Shown here: piece after piece, positions 35,308-44,334 of the stretch
Layout: every line of letters begins with the position of its first letter
Numbering within the stretch: position 1 is the stretch's first letter
Source: Leptolyngbya sp. Cla-17
GTDB taxonomy: Bacteria; Cyanobacteriota; Cyanobacteriia; Leptolyngbyales; Leptolyngbyaceae
Direction: 5' to 3'
Assembly (NCBI RefSeq): GCF_016807185.1
Contig: NZ_JAEVYN010000002.1
Location: forward strand, 738,528 to 802,527
Length of the DNA stretch: 64,000 nt
The notes under the pieces: model-generated
The model's database searches: none
Told to the model about the DNA's origin: nothing
The model's input: only the letters and a program-made list of their open reading frames with translations
Translations under genes and position numbers: made by a program

Positions 35308-36885
35308 TTACTTGTAATCCTTTAATTGTGCCTCCAAATCTTGGGTTGTATCGAGAGTTTGGACGATCGCTTGCTCGGTATCCGTGAAGGGTTCCATCTT
35401 CTGTGTAGGCAGTAAATCGGCGGTGGCATCAGAAACATCACCCTGACGCTGGTGCAGCCAGTTTTGGCGAATATCTAAGGGGGCGGTACAGTGGAGGATT
35501 TTCAGGGAAAGGGGATGGGTGGAATCTTCTACATTGGCAGCTTCAACGGCATGCATCACCGCTTGGCGAAGCACCTGGCGATCATACTTGGCATCCAAAA
35601 TTACGGGATAGCCTTGCTTTGCCAGGGTAATGCCCAAGTGCAGCAGGCGATCGTAGGTTTGTTGGGTCATTTCTGACGTGTATAGGTCAGCGTCGCCGTG
35701 ATCCATCAGGGGCAAACCTGCTAAATGCTTCCGTACAGCATCAGAGCGAATGTATACAGCTCCAATTTTTTGTGCTAACAGTCGAGCGACAGTGCTTTTG
35801 CCCGATCCGGACAGTCCACTGATGAGAAAAATCTGTCCACGGTGCTCTTCGCTGGCCGTGCCCAGAGGTGATCGCGTGTAGTCCCCTGCCAAACGGAAAT
35901 AGCGTTTAGCGGTTTCCGTTGCCTCTTGCTTCACCGCATCGGGAATGGTGGGATCATCTAGCAAAAAGGAGGTAACTTTGGCGCGCACATAGGATTGACG
36001 ACTCAGGTAGAGCGGCAGCACCTGCAATCCTTCCCAATCGCCCATTTCTTCAATATACGCATTCAAGAATATGTTGCTTAAATCCGGGCGATCTCGCGCA
36101 TCCAAATCCATGATGATATAGGCGATGTCGAACATGATATCGACAAAGCGAAATGGCTCGTTAAACTCGATGCAGTCGAACAGCAGAATTTTGTCGTTCC
36201 ACAAAGCAATGTTTCGCAAATGCACATCGCCATGGCACTCACGAATCCAGTTGCGCTGCACACGGCTGGCAAGCAGGTCGGCTTGTTCGGCAAACAGGCG
36301 ATCAGTATAGTGACGAGTCTGATCAAACTGTTGCTGAGTCTGCGATCGCCCAATGTATCCAACGGTTTGCTCGTAATTCTCGTCGATCGCCTGCCGAATC
36401 TGTGCTACATCTCCGAAACTGCGAATGTAGTCGGTGATTGCGCCTTTGTTGTGAAAGTTGACTAATTCTTTTGCCAATCTCACCAGCAATTCTGCGGTCA
36501 GATTGCCCTGAGCAAACAAATCGGTGAACAACGTGCCCTCTGGAAATTGCTCCATGCGCACGGTAAACTCTACTGCTTCGGCGGCTCCTCCCAGGCGAAA
36601 CTGTCCTGCTGTTTCGGTAATGGGCAGCACCTCCAAGTACAGTTCTGCGGCACCGCGCTGATTCAACCGAATTTCTTCATGGCAAAAATGCTCTCGCTTG
36701 TCCAAGGTGGAAAAATCCAGAAAGCCATAGTTAACCGGCTTCTTTACCTTATAAGCGTAGTCTCCAGTCAGCAAAATGTAGGAGACATGGGTTTGCACCA
36801 GTTGAATCGGTTCTGTCACCGGGTGAGGATAAAACCCCGATTGCAGCATTTGTTGAATCAAAGCAGGGAGAGCGGTTTCAGTCAT
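35308..36885 (-). CDS. fused phosphotransferase-like (APH) and P-loop AAA kinase protein
   Basis: The 525-residue protein has two domains. The first (about 1-330) resembles aminoglycoside-phosphotransferase/COG2187 proteins, with a Lys strand (DYAYKVKKPVNYGFLDFS), the catalytic loop ECHGDVHLRNIAL and the metal Asp in LFDCIEF. The second (about 345-525) is a COG0645-type nucleotide kinase with Walker A ISGLSGSGKSTVARL and YIRSDAVRKHLAGL. This fusion is found in many bacteria, but its substrate is not established to my knowledge. The gene stands about 50 bases downstream of a GNAT gene on the same strand. Confidence 0.85.
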   Translation of the reverse strand: MTETALPALIQQMLQSGFYPHPVTEPIQLVQTHVSYILLTGDYAYKVKKPVNYGFLDFSTLDKREHFCHEEIRLNQRGAAELYLEVLPITETAGQFRLGGAAEAVEFTVRMEQFPEGTLFTDLFAQGNLTAELLVRLAKELVNFHNKGAITDYIRSFGDVAQIRQAIDENYEQTVGYIGRSQTQQQFDQTRHYTDRLFAEQADLLASRVQRNWIRECHGDVHLRNIALWNDKILLFDCIEFNEPFRFVDIMFDIAYIIMDLDARDRPDLSNIFLNAYIEEMGDWEGLQVLPLYLSRQSYVRAKVTSFLLDDPTIPDAVKQEATETAKRYFRLAGDYTRSPLGTASEEHRGQIFLISGLSGSGKSTVARLLAQKIGAVYIRSDAVRKHLAGLPLMDHGDADLYTSEMTQQTYDRLLHLGITLAKQGYPVILDAKYDRQVLRQAVMHAVEAANVEDSTHPLSLKILHCTAPLDIRQNWLHQRQGDVSDATADLLPTQKMEPFTDTEQAIVQTLDTTQDLEAQLKDYK

Positions 36886-36936
36886 TCCAGAGATGCAAAA
36901 GCAGTAAAGTTGGCAACCGCTAACATACCACGTCGT

Positions 36937-37446
36937 TCAACCCGGACGTTGGTAAACCTTGCTATGTTCAAAATCATTTTTATTGTCTATCAAGTTCTTT
37001 TCCATGACGAAATTCAGGAAAGATTGTCCTCGGCGTTCAACGGTTTGGGGAGTGATCAGGCGAAATCCTTTCGCCTCAAAAAACGATCGCGCTGTGATGC
37101 TGGCTTCTGTCGTCAGAGTTTGAATTCCCTGCGATCGCGCTACGGCTTCAAGGGTTGCGAGTAATCGGCTACCCACACCCATTCCCTGAAAATCTTTGTG
37201 ACAGTAAAAGCAGTCTAAATGACCGTTCGATTCCAGATTTCCAAACCCAACAATGTAATCCTGTTCAGCAACATAGGTGATGGATTGACTCAGGCGCTTC
37301 ACCCAAAAATCAATGTTGAGATCGGGCGGTGCCCAAGCATTGATTTGATTTGGGGTGTAATCGCGGCTATTGATGTGATGAATGGTGTCATGAAATAGGG
37401 TCGTGATCGCGGCTGTGTCTTGCACGACATACGGTCGAATATGCAT
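36937..37446 (-). CDS. GNAT-family N-acetyltransferase
   Basis: The protein has 169 residues. The acetyl-CoA-binding motif A is present (DFQGMGVGSRLLATLEAVA, with the Q-x-x-G-x-G pattern), preceded by the strand LDCFYCHK and followed by TEASITARSFFEAKGF. The start MHIRPYVVQDTAAITTLF is typical of the family. The substrate is unknown. It probably forms a short transcription unit with the APH/AAA gene downstream. Confidence 0.88.
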   Translation of the reverse strand: MHIRPYVVQDTAAITTLFHDTIHHINSRDYTPNQINAWAPPDLNIDFWVKRLSQSITYVAEQDYIVGFGNLESNGHLDCFYCHKDFQGMGVGSRLLATLEAVARSQGIQTLTTEASITARSFFEAKGFRLITPQTVERRGQSFLNFVMEKNLIDNKNDFEHSKVYQRPG

Positions 37447-37553
37447 AAAGTGCTGAATTAACTACCCCTTGTTTTTGAAGTATGACATTCCCAAAAAGGT
37501 TGAAGTTAACATTGAGGTGATTTGACCCATCTGGGGTGCTTGATCAAGCGCAA

Positions 37554-38009
37554 TTACAGAAATGAATGGGTGGGCGATCTCCGCAACACTGCAATATCTT
37601 CCTCATCCAGTTCTGCGGGAACACCACTGCGAATCAGTTCAGCAAAATCTTCATTGGGAATCATAATGCAGAGCGCATATAGCCGTCCAGCACCCGTATT
37701 GCAAATCTCATGAATGCCTGTGGGCGGCACCAAAATGCTATCCCCCGCTCGCAGTGGAATCAACTTACCATCACAGGTTGCCGTGCCTTCTCCCTTCAGC
37801 ACAAAAAACATTTCTACTGCAAGTTGATGACGGTTCGGCGGCGTTTTGCCGCCTTCATCAAAAATCTCAACGCAAAAAGTCAGGGACATGTTGGCAATTT
37901 GCGGATCAAACACGATCGCCAATCGGTTCGTATCCTGCGGACTAATCCGAAACGCTTGATAGTCACCAGGCGACTTGATAATTGGAATCACACAGCTTGC
38001 AGCACTCAT
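37554..38009 (-). CDS. cupin-domain protein
   Basis: The 151-residue protein is a single cupin barrel: motif 1 around HQLAVEMFFVLKGEGTATCDG and motif 2 around PPTGIHEICNTGAGRLYAL, though the metal-ligand pattern is only partly classical. A good ribosome binding site (AGGAGA, 7 bases) precedes the ATG at 38009. It lies 52 bases downstream of an isochorismatase-family gene on the same strand, so the two are probably co-transcribed and may act on the same small molecule. Confidence 0.82.
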   Translation of the reverse strand: MSAASCVIPIIKSPGDYQAFRISPQDTNRLAIVFDPQIANMSLTFCVEIFDEGGKTPPNRHQLAVEMFFVLKGEGTATCDGKLIPLRAGDSILVPPTGIHEICNTGAGRLYALCIMIPNEDFAELIRSGVPAELDEEDIAVLRRSPTHSFL

Positions 38010-38061
38010 AGAAATTCTCCTAAAAATTGAAAGTTATAAACTTTGAGTGCTTCACTCAAAA

Positions 38062-38832
38062 CTATTTACCAATTACCTGCAAAATTTCAGTTGAATTTGT
38101 CACAAAGCCAAAGCATTGTTTCACGTTGTAGAGCGTTGCTGACCAGCAATAGTCTGGTGATGTCGTCGCAGAGCAGTCTTTCAACAAAATGCAGTCATAC
38201 CCTAAAAAGTTTGCATCTTGCAGGGTTGCCATTACACATTGATCGACATTCACTCCCGCAAACAGCAGTGTCGTTCGACCCAAGTTCTTCAAAATACTAT
38301 CGAGCGGAGTATCCCAAAATCCGCTCATACGGTACTTATCTACGCAAATATCTTCGGGCTTTTGCTCTAGTTCGTCTACTACGGCGGCTGCCCAACTCCC
38401 TTTCATCAGCACGGGCGCGCCGTTGGCGGGAAGAGGATCGCCTAGCCCAACTCCATCGCCTGTGGGGTTGTAGACATGCAAAGCTGCTGCACTAATATTC
38501 AATAAATCAGGACGGTTGCCCCAGTTCACCCAAACAATGGGCACTCGAACCTGCCGCAGCACGGGCAATAATTTTTGCAGGGGTGCGATCGCCGTTTGGG
38601 TTGGGGTTACATCTACGCCGATGTGCGACAGCCAACCATCAGCATGGCAAAAATCATTTTGCATATCGATGATCAAAATGGCAGTTTTTGCCAGATCTAA
38701 CCGTAGGGTTTTAGTCTCTGTCGGCACAGTGATGGGGCGGGATTCCAAGGGCGATCGCGTGATGTCGGCGATCGCCGCATCCACCATCCAGGCATTGGGC
38801 GGAACTCCTAAGGAACGAAGTGGTGCAGTCAT
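38062..38832 (-). CDS. isochorismatase-family cysteine hydrolase
   Basis: The protein has 256 residues from the ATG at 38832 (MTAPLRSLGVPPNAW); the frame is open to 38955 but those residues look unrelated. The catalytic triad of the family is visible: Asp in ILIIDMQNDFCHADGW, Lys in PVLMKGSWAAAVVDEL and the nucleophilic Cys in GVNVDQCVMATLQDA. Members hydrolyse amides or ureides such as carbamoyl sarcosine, biuret or peroxyureidoacrylate. The exact substrate is open. It is followed by a cupin gene. Confidence 0.87.
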   Translation of the reverse strand: MTAPLRSLGVPPNAWMVDAAIADITRSPLESRPITVPTETKTLRLDLAKTAILIIDMQNDFCHADGWLSHIGVDVTPTQTAIAPLQKLLPVLRQVRVPIVWVNWGNRPDLLNISAAALHVYNPTGDGVGLGDPLPANGAPVLMKGSWAAAVVDELEQKPEDICVDKYRMSGFWDTPLDSILKNLGRTTLLFAGVNVDQCVMATLQDANFLGYDCILLKDCSATTSPDYCWSATLYNVKQCFGFVTNSTEILQVIGK

Positions 38833-39126
38833 GATGGGTTTGTTGAAATAGCTTGAAACAACGAAAGCAATAGAGCGATTTGTCTCATTAATACATGCAA
38901 AGCCCAGGAGGGACTGTACCCCCGATGACTTCAGGTTCAAATGTCTGCCTCGCACTCGGTGATGTTTTTGAAAAAACCGCCAATCTTGCTCCTATCCATT
39001 CACTGAAAGTATTTAAGGCGGTTTATTCTACAAAGAGGGTATGGAACAGATAAACTATCGAATAGCGATCGCTCACCGTTTCAGCAGACGATCGCGATGG
39101 TTTGTCGTCTAGAATAATCGCTGTTG

Positions 39127-40719
39127 ATGTTGCCTGTTTCTGATAAAGCGTCCAAACTGCCGATACTGCGCCCCTACCAGCTAAAGGTTGTTAAAGAGGT
39201 TTACGAAAAGCTGAGTCAAGGCTATCGACGGGTGGCGATCGTGGCAGGAACGGGAGCCGGAAAAACCGTGATTGCGGGGCAAATTTGCGCCCATACCCGC
39301 GCCAGAGGATTTCGGCTGCTGTTTCTGGTGCATCTGGACGTCTTAGTCGGACAAACCTACGACAAAATGCGCGACTTTGGACTAGAGTGCGGCTTTATCA
39401 AAGCAGGTTGGAAAGAAGATCCGACTGCACCGATTCAGATTGCCAGTGTGCAAACCATGCTGAAGCGACCTTGGTGGCAAACCTGGCACGCCGACGTGAT
39501 TTTGTATGACGAAGGGCACACCACAATTTTTAGTCAGGTGGGGCAGCAATTGCTGTATGAAACCCATCGCAAGGCGGTACATCTGGCGTTAACAGCGACT
39601 CCCTATCGGTTGGGTAAAGAGCAATTGGGCGACCATATGGAAACCCTGGTGGCTTCCCCCATTCCCTCAGAACTGCAGCGGATGGGCTTTCTGGCAGCGA
39701 TGAAATATTACGGAATGCCCGACCCAATTAACCTAGCTGGAGTGCGAACGATCGCCGGAGATTTTGATGAACGAGATCTAAAACATGCCTGCGATCGCCC
39801 CGAATTGGTCGAACGCGTAGTCAAAGAATGGCATCGCCTTACCCCCGATCGCCGCACGATTGCCTTTTGCGTAGATGTGGAACACGCCCAGCACGTCGCC
39901 GAAACCTTTCGTGCCAACCATATTCCCGCCGATACTGTAGACGGCAACACGCCGATTAAACAGCGGCACAAGCTCTACAAAAGCCTGCGAGACGGTAGTT
40001 TGACAGTGTTGACTTCCTGTAATGTAATCAGTATTGGCTTTGATGAACCCAGTGTTGAAGTGGGGCTGTTGCTGCGTCCGACCCAATCTCGCGCTCTGCA
40101 TCAGCAGCAAATTGGTCGCGTTATGCGAATCTCGCCCAAAACCGGAAAAACCCACGGTATCATTTTAGATCAGGCGGGAAATCTTCAGCGGCTAGGCTTC
40201 CCCGAAGACATCTACGGCTATCGGTTGCCCACCAGCACAGAACCCGATGAACCCGGTGTGGCTCCTAAAAAGCAGTGTCCGGCGTGCGGTCGCATTGTCT
40301 GGGCATCGGTGATGGTCTGCCCAGAATGTGGACATCGCTGGCTAGAAAGGGAAGAAGAGATTCAAACCCATGAATTGGTGGAGGTGGTGAATGAGTCTCG
40401 CGAACTGCTGGAATTGCCCGATCGCGCCGAGTTAATCGCTTTCTTCCATCGCTTGCGGCAAAAGTGTTTTCGAGAAGGATTGGCTCCCGATTTTGCGTTG
40501 CGGCTATTTTATGACAAGCATGGCCTGATGCCCGAAGATGCCTGGTGCCTAAATTCCACCTTTGGCAACTATCCCTCTGTAGATGAGCAGCGACTTTACC
40601 AACGCTATCTCGTCACTATTGCTCAACGCAAAGGCAAATCGCGATCGTGGATGCTAAGCGAGTTTCAAAAAGAATTTGGCGCTGGCGATTGGCAAAACTT
40701 GTTCCCGCGATCGCGCTAA
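39127..40719 (+). CDS. superfamily II DEAD/DEAH-type helicase with zinc motif (RadD-like)
   Basis: The protein has 530 residues from the ATG at 39127 (a TTG precedes it). Motif I is GTGAGKTVIAG, motif II LYDEGHTT (DEGH), motif III LALTATPYR and motif VI QQQIGRVMRI. A four-cysteine zinc motif CPACG...CPECG follows at about residue 380, then a C-terminal helical domain (HRLRQKCFREGLAPDFALRLF). This order matches the YejH/RadD group, which acts on DNA in repair. It is a single gene. Confidence 0.88.
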   Translation: MLPVSDKASKLPILRPYQLKVVKEVYEKLSQGYRRVAIVAGTGAGKTVIAGQICAHTRARGFRLLFLVHLDVLVGQTYDKMRDFGLECGFIKAGWKEDPTAPIQIASVQTMLKRPWWQTWHADVILYDEGHTTIFSQVGQQLLYETHRKAVHLALTATPYRLGKEQLGDHMETLVASPIPSELQRMGFLAAMKYYGMPDPINLAGVRTIAGDFDERDLKHACDRPELVERVVKEWHRLTPDRRTIAFCVDVEHAQHVAETFRANHIPADTVDGNTPIKQRHKLYKSLRDGSLTVLTSCNVISIGFDEPSVEVGLLLRPTQSRALHQQQIGRVMRISPKTGKTHGIILDQAGNLQRLGFPEDIYGYRLPTSTEPDEPGVAPKKQCPACGRIVWASVMVCPECGHRWLEREEEIQTHELVEVVNESRELLELPDRAELIAFFHRLRQKCFREGLAPDFALRLFYDKHGLMPEDAWCLNSTFGNYPSVDEQRLYQRYLVTIAQRKGKSRSWMLSEFQKEFGAGDWQNLFPRSR

Positions 40720-40801
40720 GGTTGCAAACTGACAGTCATGCCAGCGATCGCGGCACGCTATAAAATTAGCGTAGTTGAGTGCAGTTAGATCACAAAGCTA
40801 G

Positions 40802-40896
40802 GCTGAGGAAAACACCAGTTCATAATTTGTCGTTTACGCAAAATAATCACATTAAGTCGGCAAGATAGTCAGTGCATTAACTTGATTTTCCTCAGC
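40802..40896. repeat. 11-bp perfect inverted repeat, 73-bp spacer
   Basis: GCTGAGGAAAA at 40802-40812 is repeated in reverse complement (TTTTCCTCAGC) at 40886-40896 in the gap between the helicase and SRPBCC genes. The 95-base unit has no reading frame. It could be a small non-autonomous element or a regulatory hairpin; no flanking direct repeat was noticed. Confidence 0.4.
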
Positions 40897-41000
40897 AGCG
40901 ATACCACATGAAAAAATTCCATGTAATAGACTGTTAGTCTGTTTCATTCAATGAGTTGCAGATATATTGGATTACAGTGTTTTCTAGGTAGTGTTCTGAT

Positions 41001-41498
41001 ATGGAGATTCAGACTAATGCACAAATCATCATAAATGCAGATGCTGAAAGCGTTTTTGATGCATCAACGGATTGCCAGAATCTGCCAAAGTTTTTCATCG
41101 GTTATAAAGCAATTCCTGCAATTGTCAGCGCAAGAACTACGGATGGGCTGCCCTTACAGGAAGGCAGCATACGAATTGTTGATAACAGTGATGGCTCATC
41201 TATTGAAGAAATTATCGTCTCACTGCAACGACCTGATATACAGGAGTATAAATTAGTCAAAGGCTTTAAGCCCCCATTTTCCTGGCTGGTACGTGCTGCA
41301 TCGGGGCAGTGGTTATACGAAGCTATAGACGCAAGAACAAAGATTACGTGGGAATTTAAGTTTGATACTCCCAATCTTTTTACATATTGTATCTTTCTCC
41401 TAATAGTGAAACGACCCTTTCAAAAAGCTCAAGAGATTTGTCTTGAAAACGTAAAGAGGCATTTTGAAAGTGGTAGCGATATGCAGCACATAGGCTAA
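41001..41498 (+). CDS. SRPBCC-fold protein
   Basis: The 165-residue protein has the START/polyketide-cyclase-like beginning ANAESVFDA-type (here INADAESVFDASTDCQNLPK), a central strand-rich part and a long C-terminal helix (PFQKAQEICLENVKRHFESG). These helix-grip proteins bind hydrophobic ligands. No ligand can be named. The base composition is more AT-rich than most neighbours. Confidence 0.7.
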   Translation: MEIQTNAQIIINADAESVFDASTDCQNLPKFFIGYKAIPAIVSARTTDGLPLQEGSIRIVDNSDGSSIEEIIVSLQRPDIQEYKLVKGFKPPFSWLVRAASGQWLYEAIDARTKITWEFKFDTPNLFTYCIFLLIVKRPFQKAQEICLENVKRHFESGSDMQHIG

Positions 41499-41805
41499 CA
41501 ACCGTTTGCTCTCGTGATTTCACACACATTTTTTAACTGAGAACTTTCCTGCACGGGTTAGCAATCCTCATTTTGAAAAATTTGTAATTAAGCAAACTTC
41601 CGAAAGTTTTTGAGCTTAATCTTATGAACGGCAGAATACACTTTCTAAGTGCAATGCGATTATGCCTTTGATGTTACCTAGTGAAATTTTTGTTGAAGTA
41701 GCTACTTGCGATCGCCGTGAAATAGGCGTTCAAGAAACGTCCTTTCTGGCTCCCCTCCACCGCTTTACCGCTTTACAATAGAGAAGCACTCCACATCCTG
41801 GGAAA
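41499..41805. other. 307-base gap upstream of mutS2
   Basis: I see no gene, repeat or strong hairpin. There is one GCGATCGCC (HIP1-like) site at about 41709. The mutS2 promoter should lie here. Confidence 0.4.
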
Positions 41806-44328
41806 TTGATTCAAACAGAGACGCTTGAGTTGTTGGAATGGTCGCGGCTTTGTCAGCACCTTTCAACGTTTGCTGCTACAAAACTGGGCGCGATCGTGGC
41901 ACGACAGTTAAAGATTCCGACTCGTTTAGAAGAAGCGCTGACGTTACAGGCACAAACGCGCGAAGTCTATGACCTAGAAAGCCGCAGCAGTGGACTCAAT
42001 TTTGAAGGAATTGGGGATATTGGGGATGCGTTAGAACGAGCAGCCCTGCAAGGAAGTTTGGCGGGTAAAGAACTGCTGACGATCGCCACAACTCTTTCCG
42101 GGGCGCGAAACTTGCGTCGGGTGATTGATCACTATCCCGAACTTGCGGTCTTAAATGCACTGGTGCAAGATTTGCGAACCTATCCCGAAATCGAGCAAGA
42201 CATTCATCATTGCATTGATGATCACGGGGAGGTAATGGATCGGGCAAGCCAGAAGTTAGCAGGAATTCGAGAGCAACTCCGTCAGGTGCGCGATCGCGTT
42301 TATAGTATGCTGCACAATCTTTTGCAGCGCAAAGCGGGCGCGATTCAGGAATCGGTCATTACCCAACGAGGTGGACGCTTTGTCATCCCCGTCAAAGCGC
42401 CTCAAAAAGATGCCATTCCTGGGATTGTGCATGATGCTTCTACCAGTGGCGCGACCCTCTACATTGAGCCGCACCAAACGGTGAATTTAAATAACCAATT
42501 GCGCCAGCTTCATCGCCAAGAAGAAACCGAAGAAGAAGCCATTCGGCGATCGCTGACCGAAAAAGTTGCTGCTGTGAAGCCAGATTTGGAACGATTATTG
42601 GCGATCGCTACAACCCTGGATTTGGCTTCCGCTCGTGCCCGTTATAGCCTATGGCTGGGTGCCAATCCACCCCGATTTATTGCGACCTCCGAATCTATTA
42701 CCCTTCGCAATCTCCGTCATCCTTTGCTGATTTGGCAGCAGCAACACGAGCAAGGCAATCCCGTAGTGCCCATTGATTTAGTGATGCAGCCTCATCTACG
42801 AGTGATTGCCATTACAGGACCGAATACAGGTGGCAAAACCGTGACCTTAAAAACTATTGGCATGGCAATGCTGATGGCAAAAGTTGGACTGTTTGTGCCT
42901 GCCCGTGAACCCGTGGAGCTTCCCTGGTTTGATCAAATTCTGGCAGATATTGGCGATGAACAATCTTTGCAGCAAAGCCTTTCAACCTTTTCCGGTCACA
43001 TTCGACGCATCAGTCGCATTTTGGCAGCATTGAAAGAAGAGACAGAGGTCAAGGGGCAAGAAGCCGGGGCAGAGGAACAAGAGTCTAATCAACTTCACTC
43101 GCCACTCGCCATATCCTCTACGGAGATACGCGAACGCCACTCGCCACTCTCTCTGGTCTTACTGGATGAGGTGGGTGCTGGAACCGATCCGTCTGAGGGC
43201 AGTGCGTTGGCGATCGCGCTGCTTCAATATTTGGCAGACCATGCGGCGTTAACGGTCGCTACAACTCACTTTGGGGAATTGAAGGCACTCAAATACCAAG
43301 ACGAGCGATTTGAAAATGCGTCCGTGGAGTTTGATGATGTCTCCCTGTCGCCTACCTATCGCTTGCTGTGGGGAATTCCAGGGCGATCGAATGCGTTGAC
43401 CATTGCCCAACGGCTAGGATTGGGCAGCGAAATTATTGAGCAGGCAAAGACCTATGTAGGCGGAACGTCCCAAGAAATCAATGATGTGATTGCCGGGTTA
43501 GAAGCTCAACGGCGGCGGCAGGAAACGAAATCTCAGGAAGCCGAGCAATTGTTGAAACAGGCAGAGCGGCTCTACGGAGAAGTCTCTCAGAAGGCAGCAT
43601 TACTACAAGAGCGGGAGCGATCGCTGCAAGTTGCCCAAGAACAAGCCGTGCAAGCCGCGATCTCGGAGGCAAAACGCGAGGTCGCCCAAGTGATTCGTCA
43701 TCTGCAAAAAGGACCGACAGCGCAAGCAGCCCAGCAAGCAACTGATTCACTCAATCAACTGGGTCAGCAGCATTTGCCTGTCCGCCCAGTAAAACCTCAG
43801 CCGAAAGCAGGTTTTCAGCCAAAAATGGGCGATCGCATCCGCATTCCGCGCTTAGGGCAAACAGCTGAAGTGCTGACGGCTCCTAACGATGCTAACGAGT
43901 TAGCCGTTCGCTTCGGTCTCATGAAGATGACCGTTTCTCTGGCTGACATTGAATCCTTAGATGGCGAGAAACCTATTCAGGAACAGAAAGCCGCCGCGAA
44001 AGGTCAAGAAGGCAGCAAAAACAAGCCCGAACCCCGTTCGCGTAGCGTCTCCGAAGGAGTTACTCCGAACCCCGAACCTTCTCCTGTGATTCGCACGTCT
44101 CACAACACGCTTGATATTCGCGGGAGTCGAGTCGCCGACGCTGAACCTGCTATCGACAAAGCGCTTTCTGGATCTCAAGCAACTCTGTGGATTATTCATG
44201 GTCACGGCACTGGAAAATTGCGTCAGGGAGTTCAGGCCTTTTTACAACAGCATCCCTTAGTCGATCACTATGAAATTGCTAGCCGCGAAGATGGTGGAGC
44301 AGGTGTGACCGTTGCCTATTTACGGTAG
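41806..44328 (+). CDS. mutS2: MutS2 ATPase/Smr protein, with repeat-derived inserts
   Basis: MutS2 acts on recombination intermediates and, in some bacteria, on collided ribosomes. The 840-residue protein starts at a TTG (IQTETLELLEWSRL). It has a MutS core, Walker A (GPNTGGKTVTLKT), Walker B (LVLLDEVGAGTDPSEGSALA), a coiled-coil region (about 560-640), a KOW-like part (MGDRIRIPRLGQTAEVL) and the C-terminal Smr nuclease domain (TLDIRGSR, IIHGHGTGKL). An insert of nearly 40 residues (about 415-450; EAGAEEQESNQLHSPLA) precedes Walker B where relatives have a few residues. A second insert (about 735-755) comes from a palindromic repeat. Confidence 0.94.
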   Translation: MIQTETLELLEWSRLCQHLSTFAATKLGAIVARQLKIPTRLEEALTLQAQTREVYDLESRSSGLNFEGIGDIGDALERAALQGSLAGKELLTIATTLSGARNLRRVIDHYPELAVLNALVQDLRTYPEIEQDIHHCIDDHGEVMDRASQKLAGIREQLRQVRDRVYSMLHNLLQRKAGAIQESVITQRGGRFVIPVKAPQKDAIPGIVHDASTSGATLYIEPHQTVNLNNQLRQLHRQEETEEEAIRRSLTEKVAAVKPDLERLLAIATTLDLASARARYSLWLGANPPRFIATSESITLRNLRHPLLIWQQQHEQGNPVVPIDLVMQPHLRVIAITGPNTGGKTVTLKTIGMAMLMAKVGLFVPAREPVELPWFDQILADIGDEQSLQQSLSTFSGHIRRISRILAALKEETEVKGQEAGAEEQESNQLHSPLAISSTEIRERHSPLSLVLLDEVGAGTDPSEGSALAIALLQYLADHAALTVATTHFGELKALKYQDERFENASVEFDDVSLSPTYRLLWGIPGRSNALTIAQRLGLGSEIIEQAKTYVGGTSQEINDVIAGLEAQRRRQETKSQEAEQLLKQAERLYGEVSQKAALLQERERSLQVAQEQAVQAAISEAKREVAQVIRHLQKGPTAQAAQQATDSLNQLGQQHLPVRPVKPQPKAGFQPKMGDRIRIPRLGQTAEVLTAPNDANELAVRFGLMKMTVSLADIESLDGEKPIQEQKAAAKGQEGSKNKPEPRSRSVSEGVTPNPEPSPVIRTSHNTLDIRGSRVADAEPAIDKALSGSQATLWIIHGHGTGKLRQGVQAFLQQHPLVDHYEIASREDGGAGVTVAYLR
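43058..43160. repeat. CACTCGC heptads and palindromic repeat inside mutS2
   Basis: CACTCGCCACTCGCC occurs near 43097 and again near 43138. Between them is CTACGGAGATACGCGAACG, a palindromic-repeat type related to TTCGCGTAGCGTCTCCGAAG at 44039-44060. Both stretches lie in frame within mutS2. Confidence 0.65.
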
Positions 44329-44334
44329 CAATGT

